NCBI GenBank assembly: GCA_028023455.1
Contig: JAQFVV010006197.1
Coordinates: 19,095,254 to 19,159,253, forward strand
DNA: 64,000 bases
Source of the DNA: Epiperipatus broadwayi
Lineage: Eukaryota > Onychophora > Udeonychophora > Euonychophora > Peripatidae
Direction of reading: 5' to 3'
Shown: in pieces, positions 49,980-61,079 of the stretch
Numbering within the stretch: position 1 is the stretch's first letter
Layout of the letters: every line of letters starts with the position of its first letter
Notes under the pieces: generated by a model
What the model was told of the DNA's origin: nothing
The model's database searches: none
What the model saw: the letters and a program-made list of their open reading frames with translations, nothing else
Program-made: the position numbers and the translations under genes

Positions 49980-50021
49980 ACCTCACTGATGACGCTAGAG
50001 GCAGAAACCGTGGTCTGAGGT
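49980..50021 (+). ncRNA. Type I hammerhead ribozyme, family D, plus copy 3
   Basis: Same fold; stem II loop AGA, stem III loop GT; cleavage expected after C50015. Cleavage at copies 2 and 3 would release a 369-nt RNA. Confidence 0.85.
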
Positions 50022-50062
50022 TGAGGGTATTTTTGAAGCTTCATAAGAGTTTGTTTTTAACT

Positions 50063-50075
50063 TAGTATATCTTTA
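50063..50075. repeat. Target-site duplication, right
   Basis: TAGTATATCTTTA, partner of 48644-48656. Confidence 0.85.
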
Positions 50076-50389
50076 TATATTTATATTCAAATACATATAT
50101 AAATATACTTTATTCAGATTCATACAGAGTGGGATTGTTAAATGCTTAGTGTCACATAACCTCCCAAGCATTTGCAGTTAAAATTAATTTTAAATTGCTT
50201 AATTTTTTAATACACTTTAAACACATGTATTCATATGTTTATATATATGACCCTTGCAATAACAGTATCATCACTTAAAATGAAATCACATTTTAAATGA
50301 AAAGATGAGATATGCAATTAAATTTAAAAAAAAACATAGAAAATGATAAATCATTAATTTTTTTAAATAAACTGATACATATAAAGTAA

Positions 50390-50960
50390 TACTAAAAGAT
50401 ACAATAATGATACTGATATATATATTTTTTTCATATGTCATAGCATCGGTCGGGATGCGAACCCACAACCGTCTGCAATCAACTACTTGCTTGCAAGGCG
50501 ACTGCGATGACCTCTCAGCTAACAACGCTTGACATGATACTGATATTTAAGAAAGATAAAAAAGCAAATACTAGAAACTACAGACCTATCATTTCTATAT
50601 AAATTATTAAGAACATTAGAATAATCCATAGAAAACAATGGATTCAAATCAACCTAAGAAAATGAGGTTTCAAGTAATAAGAGAAATTACAGAAAAAATT
50701 AATAAATATAAGCTACTATTTATGATTTTATTGCATACAAAAAGCATTTGATTTTTTAAATATTTTTAATGTAATAAAAAATTCTAAAGAATATTTGCTA
50801 AAATGCAACAACAATGATGATTAGACTACATTGCTAAAGAGATATAGCAGTGTGATTCCATATAAACCAAATGGTGAATGAAATGAAGTAATAATTATAA
50901 AAGCCTTAGTCAAATTATTAAAAGACAATGAATAAAATTAATCAAAGAATTAAATTTGAA
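50390..50960 (+). pseudogene. RTE-like LINE RT fragment interrupted by a SINE
   Basis: After the SINE, the plus strand reads ILIFKKDKKANTRNYRPIIS (N-YRPIS region of RT), then the KYKL segment and an FDFLN-like AFDS region near 50740, then CNNNDD-like sequence. The few codons before the SINE (AATGATACTGATAT) continue the same hydrophobic strand, showing that the SINE split the LINE. Stops are frequent. Confidence 0.7.
50425..50533 (-). mobile_element. SINE family A with 13-bp target duplication, inside RTE
   Basis: Minus strand: TGTCAAGCGTTGTTAGCTGA, GGTCATCGCAGTCGCC, AAGTAGTTGATTGCAGACGG, GGGTTCGCATCCC, GATGCTATGACATATG and poly-A (poly-T 50425-50431). ATGATACTGATAT occurs at 50407-50419 and at 50534-50546. 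Confidence 0.93.
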
Positions 50961-52910
50961 TAAAATAGCCCAACATTAAAGGAAATATGTATATGAGTCT
51001 GGTGGGGGAAAAATTGATTTTTTTTTACAGTGTTTATTTACAAATATCACATTTGAATATTTAAGATAAGGCTAATAGATTATAAAATATGCCACAAAGT
51101 ATATAAAAATATATGCTGAGTTTAAACAAAAAACAAATGAAATATAAGAGTGAGAGAAAGAAACAGATATAACTAACATTGTCAAAAAATTTAAAAAGCT
51201 GAATAATACTGTACTTGATATACATGATATAAGAGATGACAATAAATAAAACAATCCTAAAATAAATATCAAAAAAATTGTAAGACATAGAAAGAAACCA
51301 TAAGCAGTATGTATAAATGCAATAAGAAAATTTGTTAAAGTAATATGAAGAAGAAAAAATTGTAAAAAACTGTATTATTTCTCATCCTACCAGGCATTAA
51401 TATTGGTTAAACATAGTCAAAAATATACTTATATTAAGGAGAATAAGTATATCTATTATTTTATAAAAATATGTACATAAAACAAAGAAGCACATATAGG
51501 GGGAATTCTTCTTTTTTTAATTATACATGCATGTTTTTGTTGTAAATAAAATAAAGCATTACATAATATGGAGATGAATGACAGAAAATGAAATATTGCA
51601 TGCTTCTAAAAATTTCTTGAAATTGGTAATATATAAAACACACTTAAAATCTGATGATGATCTTTTCATGATGTCAGTATAGATGTTACAATCTTGGAAT
51701 GTGTTAACTATAATCTGCATTGTGACATTATCTTATATAAATAACAAAACTATTTTTCCAGTAAGATATCCAATATATAATTATGGCAATGTCAATATTA
51801 ATTCATATGTGATGTATAAATTAAAAATGATAATTATGATAACATGGATACTTTGATTCAATAATTAATCTATTATATATGTATATTGACCTATTCTTGG
51901 AGTTTTGATGTATATAAAGATACCTTTTGTCAATATTGTTGTTAATTCACAGTGAAGTTAATTTATCAGCCAGATGGAATATATATTTATATTGTGATAT
52001 GCACACATCATCATTTATTATCCCCCTATAGTTTATAAGGGAATAGATAAAGACCCAACTAAAAGTCTTGTGTTTAGTAAATACATTTATAGTTTGAGTA
52101 AACTGGGAAAGAATGAACAATTTATTGAAATTTAAAATATAAAATATTTTAAATTAAATTATATAGAATGATATCAATGTAAAGTTAAAGAAGGAGATTC
52201 TCACATTCATGAAGTATAAATAAAAATAAAGAAGTGTTATTGTTGGTTTCTAGGTGACAGCAACACGATCAGCAAGAAGAATACATATACTTTTTCATCT
52301 TTAAAATTTGTATTTTATTTTCATATACTTTTGCCAATAGATTCTGCATTTATAGCAAAGTAATAATGCAATGTGAGTAAGAAAATCATGTAGAAACTAC
52401 CCTCTTTTAATATTCTTATGAACAAAATAGAATGGATAACAACAAACACTATGCTAATTACTATGAAGCTATCCAACCATTAGATTTGTCATAGACCATC
52501 ATAGTTTTATAAAAGGAATAGCTGACTAGTATTTAATGAATAAAAAAGTTTATGGAATCCTAAATTTGTGCTTTCTATGATGGAAATGCCAAAGAAAATG
52601 CCATAGGATAATGAAGATTAAACCCAAATTATATGCTGAACTTGGTAACAAATGCTAATGGACAAAATTCTTTTAAATTATCAGAGTATAATGGCAATTA
52701 CTGATAGATATCTATTAAAAATCTCCTTCTTTGTTAATAATTGTAATCATTACTGCAATCTTATTTTATCATTTGATATACACTTATTAAATACTAAAAT
52801 CAAGTAAATAAAGCTTATATCAATTATTAATGTATTATCTTTTTTGAAAACAAATCTAAATTTAAATGTAACAATATTCCATATAATTTAGTTTAAATTA
52901 TATAACTATT
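50961..52910. other. AT-rich non-coding DNA
   Basis: Possibly more decayed RTE up to about 51400; otherwise nothing recognised. Confidence 0.45.
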
Positions 52911-52913
52911 ATT

Positions 52914-53036
52914 ATAAAAAGCATTACTTGATTTGAAATATATATATATATAGAAGATAAATTTTCATTATATATATATTATAAAAAGCATTACTTGATT
53001 TGAAATATATATATATATAGAAGATAAATTTTCATT
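52914..53036. repeat. Two-copy tandem repeat, 67-bp period
   Basis: GCATTACTTGATTTGAAATA starts at 52921 and 52988, and each unit contains an AT dinucleotide run and GAAGATAAATTTTCATTA. Confidence 0.92.
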
Positions 53037-53039
53037 ACA

Positions 53040-54165
53040 TGTTATTTTTTTTTGTGTGAGAGAGACTACGTAATTAACTTCTATGAGTGTATGTATTAAT
53101 AATTTTAATTAGAAGTCATATTTACTAATTGCAATCTAGCAGAGATAAATTATAAATATATTTTGACTGATGTTAGATTAGAGTTGTTAAATTAAAATTA
53201 TGTTACTTGTCTTAGCTACCTACATGAGTTAACATTTGCTTTAATAAATTTATACTTTATTGTTAATTTATGTCTCTGCTGATTGACATCTTGCACAAAT
53301 AATATTCACAAAATTATTTTATTACACAATTTATCTTTTATTATTAAGGTAGTCAATTATATATCCTATATTAATTATACTTTATTAGCAAGTAAATCAT
53401 CATTTGATGATTTTTTTTTTTTTTGGCTGAGCAAAAACATGTATCTTTGGATTCATTGATACCTTACAAATTTTATGTAATCCATTATAGATATAAATCT
53501 AAATCATCTTAGAGCCATTTGTGAATCAACTTATTTATTTATTTATTTGTTCTATATTTGGCTGATTAAATGCAGCACTTACCCATTATATTTTGGATTT
53601 CCCAGTTATGTAGGGTATAATTGGAGTAAACTACGTGGATCATAATTTTATCTATTATATTTTGGGCAACCAAATTTAGAGGTAATTTCAGCCCAACTAG
53701 CCTTGCTCAGTTATAATATTTTTTGTTACATACATGGTTACCCAAATCTGTAAGGCATTTATTGAACAGTCTGTTCCACTCACCATTAATTTGGTCACCT
53801 AAATTTATAGTACATATTATTGGTAATCAGCTTATACTTACTATTATATTTATTATTGTTGGTTATCAGCAATATTTTCCATTACAATATATAAAATTAA
53901 GTGCACAAATACAAATATCTCTGATTACTTATAAAAAAATACTGCACTAGATTGAAAAAATTGAAATGCATTAGATCCAAGCTCCTTACTATTGAAGATT
54001 ATAGACTAGAAACCAGTCTGGATATATAGATAAAATAACACTGGATGTGAATGTAATATCACTATTTATTTATTAACCAATAACTCAAGTAGTTAAATAT
54101 ATACTATCTAATTTATTAAATGCTAATAATCCATAAAAACATTAAGATAATCAACAAAAATTTAA
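53040..54165. other. AT-rich non-coding DNA
   Basis: No feature recognised. A 75-codon frame at 53723-53950 has no motif. Confidence 0.45.
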
Positions 54166-54171
54166 TCTATA

Positions 54172-54485
54172 ATAAACTTCCATCATCAGATTTTCAATTG
54201 GATGAATGGTTGAAGAGTTGGAGTGTGTAGTAGATTGGAGCCTGTCCATTAAAGTATGAAGATTGTCTATCTTAATATATATCTGAGCACTTATAGTATA
54301 TATGTGTGGGAGATGATAATCTGGACCAACTGATGATTGCTGGTTTAGCATGAAATACGTATATTGGTGATTATTTATCTTTTCAGCATATATGTGCTTG
54401 AGTGTATCAGTATTATTAGATAGAGTGGGGAGTGGTGGGTTGTGTGAAAGTCTGTGCTCATATACCCTATATGATCAACTTAATG
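54172..54485 (+). repeat. Hammerhead-bearing repeat, family C, copy 5 (best sense copy)
   Basis: From ACTTCCATCATCAGATTTTC through GAGTTGGAGTGTGTAGTAGA, the ribozyme at 54325-54368, TGGTGATTATTTATCTTTTC and the tail GTGGTGGGTTGTGTGAAAGT. No open frame is meaningful. Confidence 0.85.
54325..54368 (+). ncRNA. Type I hammerhead ribozyme, intact (family C)
   Basis: Stem I ACCAA (54325-54329) with TTGGT (54364-54368); CTGATGA 54330-54336; stem II TGCT/AGCA, loop GGTTT; GAAA 54352-54355; stem III ATA/TAT with loop CG; cleavage expected after A54363. Conserved uridine at 16.1 is present. First stem II pair is U-U. Confidence 0.77.
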
Positions 54486-54799
54486 GTAAAGCAAACAAAT
54501 TATATATATATATATATATTGAAACCATTATGGGTTTCATGGCATACAACAATATAATAGTGTGTATGCACATATATATATAAAATTGGAAGAAAAAGTA
54601 GAAACAAACACAGTCAAATTTTTTTGTAGATATTTTCTACAGTACACTGGAATAACAGTAAAGTAAATAATTTTGAATTAAAATTTTTTTTTCATAAATT
54701 AAACATTTAAAAAAAGGTTTAATTAATATTTTATTAATTCTAATTTTCAAATTAAAACAGCATGTTTTTATGTTACAATAGACATCCTGGTAATTGTAA
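54486..54799. other. AT-rich non-coding DNA
   Basis: An AT dinucleotide run near 54501-54520; nothing else. Confidence 0.45.
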
Positions 54800-54937
54800 A
54801 ATTCCACTATCATTTTAAAAATCTTTTTTTTTTTTTTAAGTAAAGCTTGTATACCATACTTTGATAGAATTCCACTATCTATTTTAGAAATCTTTTTTTA
54901 AATTAATGCTTGTATAGCATATTTTGATAAAATTCCA
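54800..54937. repeat. Diverged tandem repeat, about 63-68-bp period
   Basis: AATTCCACTATC...TTT-rich...GCTTGTATA...CATA-TTTTGATA recurs from 54800, 54868 and (start only) 54931. Confidence 0.8.
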
Positions 54938-54939
54938 CC

Positions 54940-55505
54940 AAGTGGTTTTTCAAAGGATTAAAGTGAATTGAAAAGAATCATTAACTTTTTTTTAATCAAG
55001 ATAGGAAAAACATTGTTAACTAATGTATTTTTTCCCACACACTAACTATAAAAGGGTTAGAAAAGATTAGAGAGTAGTTCTGAAAGTGGTTCTGGGTAGT
55101 TTTTAAGAGTGAGGACACAACTACCATGAAGAAATAACAAGGCAAGACAGAGGATCTAGCAGCTGCTACTAGTTCTTAATGTTGGAGTTTGGGTTCACCT
55201 AAAAACCTAAGACTCAGCTTGTCTGCTTTCTCCATAGGTGACATTGTACTAGATAGCTTTCCTAATGTCTCTCCAATCCTAGATTAAATAGAGCTGATTC
55301 CAATATCAAATTATCTGACATATCTTTCTTGAAAATGATAAGAAGACAATCTATGGCTTAGAAGGAACTAACTTACTCAGAGAAAGTCCATCAGCTTGCT
55401 AAAGAATTAGCTTATACATATGTTGATTTATCTATATGCAGAGAAGTGCAAACAAACATATATATATATATGAAGCACAGCTGGTGAGTAATAACATATT
55501 TAGAG
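54940..55505. other. Higher-GC non-coding stretch
   Basis: About 55030-55440 is visibly less AT-rich than its neighbours. I found no open frame or known repeat. A polypyrimidine stretch before an AG (about 55225-55240) could be a splice acceptor but has no exon behind it that I can support. Confidence 0.4.
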
Positions 55506-55519
55506 AACAATACTATTTT

Positions 55520-55618
55520 TCCCATGTATCATAGCATCAGCCAGAAAACAAACCCACCAACCCAGGACAACCACTTGTGAAGCTGCTGTCGCTGACCTCT
55601 CGACCACCAACGCTTGAC
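55520..55618 (-). mobile_element. SINE family A with 14-bp target duplication
   Basis: Minus strand: GTCAAGCGTTGGTGGTCGAG, GGTCAGCGACAGCAGCTTCA, a GTTGTCCTGGG segment, TGGGTTTG at the B-box position, GATGCTATGATACATG. AACAATACTATTTT flanks it at 55506-55519 and 55619-55632. Same subfamily as the 33357 copy. Confidence 0.92.
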
Positions 55619-55632
55619 AACAATACTATTTT

Positions 55633-56055
55633 AAATCATTTATTGAAAAAAATGACATTTAAAATCTAAAATTTAAAAGAACAAGTAAATATATTTTGCT
55701 TGAATTAAAAATCTAAAAGTAAAGAATTAATTCATAGCCAATTTTATATTTTATGAAAGAAAAAGTAGTCTCCAAAAACATGCTAGAGTATTTTTTTAAA
55801 AAAACATTTATAATTAATCAACAGTAGCCTGTCAAAAATTGATATTTTTTTTTAAAGAAAAAAACTTTTATGAATTTTATGTACATTTCAACATAGAATT
55901 AATTGTGGAAAATATAATATTTTTAATAATTTTATTATTTTGGCAAATTAAAATATATGATATAAATGTCAATGTGTGCACACATTTCCATGCACACACA
56001 TATGCATGTTAAATCAGTTATTAATTATGTATGATAAAAATGAACTTCATTTATA
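55633..56055. other. AT-rich non-coding DNA
   Basis: Nothing recognised. Confidence 0.45.
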
Positions 56056-56060
56056 GTGTT

Positions 56061-56500
56061 ATGACAATTCAAATATGTTAATAAATTATTATACTGTATA
56101 TCTATGTGCTGATATGTGTTTATGTAAACCCATTATGAGGTATTTGTACCATTAAAAGTGATAATTTTTTTTTTATTATATGACAAGTCAAATATGTTCA
56201 TAAATTATTATGTCTGTGTGTTGATATATAGATGTGTTTTATTTAAACTCATTATGAGATTTTGGTAAATGAAAATGTGGTAGTTCTTTTTTTAATTTTA
56301 TGACAATTCAAAAATTCATAGTGCATGTCTGTGTGCATGTATAAATGTGTGTCAGGTAGATGCAGATAAGTTAAAATTAATAATCTTTTATTAGTGTTAT
56401 ATGACAGTCCAAATATGTTTATTTTATATTATACCACATGTCTGTGTGCTGATGTGTTTTATGTAAATTTATTGGAGCATACATGTAAATCACAATTTAA
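56061..56500 (+). repeat. Diverged satellite-like repeat, about 120-bp period, four copies
   Basis: ATGACA followed by a (T/G)TC(A/C)AAATATGTT-like string starts at 56061, 56180, 56300 and 56401. Each unit continues with a CTGTGTGCTGAT-like string and TTTATGTAAA. Confidence 0.85.
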
Positions 56501-59500
56501 TAACATTTTTTGTATATTAATCAAAATCAAAAGGCTTAATTTATATATACACAATCCTATTCAGTAGACCTTAATTTCATTTTTATTGATATTAATAAAT
56601 TGATATTTTATTGTTAAAGTTAGTTCAGTAAACTTAATCCTAAATAGTTTAGAATATTATATGTTACATTAATTCTTGCTCACAGTAAGTTATAAAAATT
56701 GGGTTCTCTGAGCTAGATTCATGCATAATGGCCTGTTATATAAAAGAGGGTTATATTACTGTTTATAGGCATGATGATGATGATCCTGGATTGTAACAAA
56801 GGGGATCCATGCACTATATTTTATTTAATTTAATATTCATTTAGAAATTAAGTTTATAGTTGGCCAGTACATTATTGGTACTAAATGGCCATAGCATTGA
56901 CGATGATCAGCATGTTTTAATACCCCAGCACTATTTTTATTGTTATATATTCTGATGGATTAGCATTTGAGTTTATGCATCCAAAGTAATGTTTAAATAG
57001 TCTGCCCCAAGCTGGCAAGGGCTAAATAATTAGCCTAGTCTATAGTAAACATATTTTAAATCCAGTCACAAGATTGACTGTTGATTTTTATTGATTTATT
57101 TTATGGTTGGTCATTCATAATGATGGATGGTCATTACTTTTGGATAATGCTGATGAACTTACAGTTAACATACTTTTACTTAACATAGTTAGCTGGGCTG
57201 ATCTCTCAGAGTGATCTCTCATGATCTCATGCTCAGTTCTTTTATATTACTAATTAATATTTTATATTTTTGTTTATTTGGGGATGATGATGGGTTCCTA
57301 TCTCATAATTATGCTCTACTGTGGTATACTGTTACAAATAGTTACTCAATGGTGGTACATTGTTTCCACAGATTTTCTATGTAATAACCCCTTATTTTCC
57401 GTACTGTTACATATATATATATATAAGATATATACCATTATCACCAGCATAATTTTTATACCAGAAAGATTAATGCACAGAAAAAATGAAGGATGATGTT
57501 ATACTTTGATGAAATATAACAGTTTTTATATATATTGTCATATTATAATGAAAACATCAAACAAATAAAAGCTTGATTTAGCATTTTCAGTTTACAAATA
57601 ATTACAGTAATTAAAATGATACATTAATCAATCATTTATCATTTTTAAATATAATAGATAAATTATATATTGTTCATTTTGCAGATTAACATTAAAAGAT
57701 TAATTTTTAATGATGAAGTATATATATTATCTATGATAGATGCTTGCAGGTTAGGTAATTCTCAAGCACTCAAGTGATAATTTGAGCTCAACTGTTCCAT
57801 TCAATTGAGCAAACTTTTTTTTTCTTTATTCAAAAACATTCAGCTATTGAGTCGTTCACTTTACATTTATGTTTAACCACAAAGGGTTGAAGTCATAAAG
57901 ATGATGATATTAATTAATCCAGTCAACAAGCTGAAAGTTAATTTTTTTTAAAGTTCTGTGTGTAGAAAGTTCCAAATATAGAGTAGAGTAATAGACTAAT
58001 GCATGATTTCTGACTTACAAAATAAATTTATAATAAACAGTAACATATGAATCTTAGTGTGAATATGACTGAGTAAATCTTGATTATTGGTTTGAAGGTA
58101 CCATTCAAACACTTTTTTCAAAGCAAGTAATAAATAAGATATGATTCACAATTGTATAACATTTTTATCTTCTGTAAAATACCAACACTTTTCAATATTC
58201 AATTATTACTATAAATTAAAAACTCTTTTATGGAAAAAATATTTTTATACACATAATGAATGCTAGTGTTTTGTGTGTGAATGGATGAATCTGTGTTGAA
58301 ACTCTATTTTAATAGAAACTCTGATATAACCACAATCATTCTATCTACATCTTAAACTGCTGATTATTTTCATGTTTGTTTAATTTTCAATGTTTTAGAG
58401 GACAATGAGCTAGCTATTTATTAATTAAATAGAATATTTCCTATATGAGTTATTTATTCACATCTTAATAAGTATCTTAAAATTAATGTGATAAGTGAAT
58501 TCAAAATTAAAATACTATATGGCTTTGATGAATAAAAGAAGACTGAATAAGAAATAGGGAGAAATAAAAATCAAAATTTATATGCATATAATTGCAAATA
58601 TATATATTATTTAAAGGTTTGAATCATGATTAGATGATCATTAGACTTCCCTTAGCGTTCTGGTTTCATTCAACATTTATTATGCAATTAATCATAGCAT
58701 TTAAGTATTCTCAAGCCTTATTCTCATTTATTTTTTCAATAACGATAGATGAATAACACAGCCGGATCTTTATTTACAACTGTATTCATACTTATAACAG
58801 TAAAGGTATAAAAAAAATTCATTTCAAAATGCCATAAAGTATAATTCCTTGATATTAAATGTAGTTAATTTTTTTATATTAACATTAATATATTGCAAGT
58901 AATTTAATCCAATTCAAAAAATAAAATAAAATTATTTTTATCACTAGTAATATTTAATGTAGCTATTTTCGCAGCAATGTAGAGATGCCATTTATAATTT
59001 GGATCAGTTTGTTAAAATAAATGTGTGACGATGACAAATGAATTGAAGTTAGATGTTTTTGTTTCACTTTTATTTTTTTTATTTTTACTGCATGTTCTAA
59101 CCATCTTCATTATTTAACAGATGTTAAAAATCACACAATTCAGACTGTTTAAAAATGAAGTAGAGGTGGGGGTGGGAGCTGTTAACATTAATTTTAGAAA
59201 GTTTAACTGTGAAAAAAAAAAAAGAAAGATGAATGGTGAGATCCCCATTCAAGATCTATCATTAAAACTATAATAAAGTATTCAAAGTACAAATTGTAAA
59301 AAAGATAAATATTTTCAGTAGCATCAAATTTTAAATATAAATACAGATGAGAGAGAAAAGAGAGGCATGAGAAAATAAATCACTGGTAATGTCTTAACTC
59401 TTCCATTACCAACATCGACCAATATCTCCGATTTCTTCAACAGTCTGTTTTAGAGTTATGAAAGATATTAGACAGAAGTACAATACTATAACGGATTTCA

Positions 59501-59560
59501 GATTTCTATATCTAATTTGGCTTTCATAAAAAAAAAAAAAAGCAAGATAATGCACAAAGA
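56501..59560. other. Long non-coding stretch
   Basis: No gene recognised. 56740-57290 is less AT-rich but has no motif. Near 57887-57910 GGGTTGAAGTCATAAAGATG followed by ATGAT resembles an RTE 3' tail, too short to call. Confidence 0.45.
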
Positions 59561-59699
59561 CTACAGAATTCTTCATCAGATGGCATTTATGTTTATTATC
59601 AAAACACACAATTTAAAAAATTTAAGTCTAATTAACATCTATTTTTTCATCACTGTGAAATCAATATCACATAGTTTACTTTATTATATTCAACTACAA

Positions 59700-60849
59700 T
59701 TTTATTCACATCTATAGTCGTTAAGGTATAAAGGTAAACTTGTTGATGACTTTAAATATTTATGCAATAAAATTTGTACACAGTATGTATTTACACACAT
59801 AAAAAAAGATAGACAAAGAGTCAATAATGATCTAAAAATATATAAATGCAAATTGGCAAGAAACTATAGAATAAAATTAATATAAGTGTAAAAACACCAT
59901 CTTGTTATTTAAGAAAAGCTATTTCAGCAGTAGAAAGAAAAAATGAAACTATTATAAAAATAGATGACATCATGAAAAATGTGGAAGAATTCAGCACCGG
60001 AAAACCCAACTGAAGATATTTTACATGAACTCCACACTCTTTCTAGCCTGATTTTCTATTGCACATATGAGAATGAGCAAAATGTAGTCAAGCACCTTGA
60101 TTTAAAAATCAATAGAGAATGCTGCACTCAATCTATTCCATGATGATCAAGCCCTTGTGCATTAGAGGTTACCTCCATCCACTCTCAAAATCCCTCAAAT
60201 CACATAAACTTGCAGGGCTATCTGCTTTCTTATTTTGTAGTCGGACAAGAAAAACAACATCACCAGCTATATCAGGGATTTAATAAGTGTGGGTTCTAAT
60301 CATAGAACAATAGCCAACAGGATTGAAGGCTTTTATAAAAAAAACCTCAGCAAAATAAAAAAGAAGACAGATAACATCTGACTGTACCATATATACCTGC
60401 AGTAGCAAAAAACTTCAGTAAAATTTTACAGAAAGAATTTAAACTAGGATTTAGAACTCCTCCAAACACCAATAGGCTTATTAATAATAGAAAAGATAAA
60501 AGAAACATTGAAGAAATTCCACAGATGGTGTATAGAATTTGTGTGCCCTCAAATGGGGTGTGATGCTGTTTATTATGAAGGAACTTGTGCCACAATTGGC
60601 AATAGATTGCATCAATACAAATTCACATATACAAGAGCAACGACCAAAAAAGAAGGCAGTTCTGTATTTGCTGACAATCAGCAAGAGCTCAACCACAGAT
60701 CTGAACCCTCCAAGGCTGATAAATTATGCACAGAAAGGAATGACATCAAGAGAAAAATTAATGAAACTTGTTTTATCACCAGTGATATCAAATCAATTAA
60801 TAGAAAAGACACTTGTTTTGCCATTTCCAGAAAATGGATAGTATAGGAA
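59700..60849 (+). pseudogene. PLE relic: RT C-terminal region and GIY-YIG endonuclease
   Basis: The reliable part is 60290-60849: NHRTIANRIEGFYKKN (RT tail), then IEFVCPQMGCDAVYYEGT (the GIY-YIG core with YGET altered to YEGT), NRLHQYKFTYTRATTKKEG with the Arg, SSVFADNQQ, DIKRKINETCFI with the Glu, and NRKDTCFAISRKW. It is the same family as 41037-41405. The sequence from 59700 to 60290 has PLE-like strings but many stops. The altered core and lost upstream frame make it inactive. A TCATCAG motif at 59573-59579 just upstream may mark an inverted PLE end. Confidence 0.75.
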
Positions 60850-61079
60850 ATAATTTTGCATACATTTGCATATAATAACGTTAACAATATAGAGACTATG
60901 TATGGAGCAACAAGGGCTCTGAAAGTGCTTAGTCTGTGGAAATTATAATATAAAAAAAGCCTACAAATTATTATATAAAAGTTTCACTGCAACGCAGCAG
61001 CATATTATTAATTATAAAGAATTATATAGTAATAAAGAACAAGAAAACAGATTATTCTCTACAAATACTACATCTAAAT

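Larger units (their letters stand above)
48657..50062. mobile_element. Retrozyme-like array (family D) with hammerhead ribozymes and TSD
   Basis: About five full or partial monomers of one non-coding repeat: two deleted or partial ones on the minus strand (48657 to about 49078), then about two and a half on the plus strand (about 49079-50062). Successive plus-strand ribozymes are 380 and 369 bp apart. Four complete hammerhead motifs are present. The monomer has short perfect hairpins (CTGAACTTAGTTCAG, GACATTTAAATGTC). TAGTATATCTTTA flanks the whole array at 48644-48656 and 50063-50075, a 13-bp target-site duplication. Known metazoan retrozymes are tandem non-coding repeats of similar size with type I hammerheads, transcribed into circular RNAs and probably moved by PLE enzymes. 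This array fits that description. Confidence 0.88.

Noticed and set aside
48657-50062. CRISPR-like array
   Set aside because: Units are about 370 bp without unique spacers, partly inverted, in a eukaryotic context.
55030-55440. Host exon in the less AT-rich patch
   Set aside because: No sustained open frame or recognisable protein on either strand; a pyrimidine-AG string alone is not evidence.
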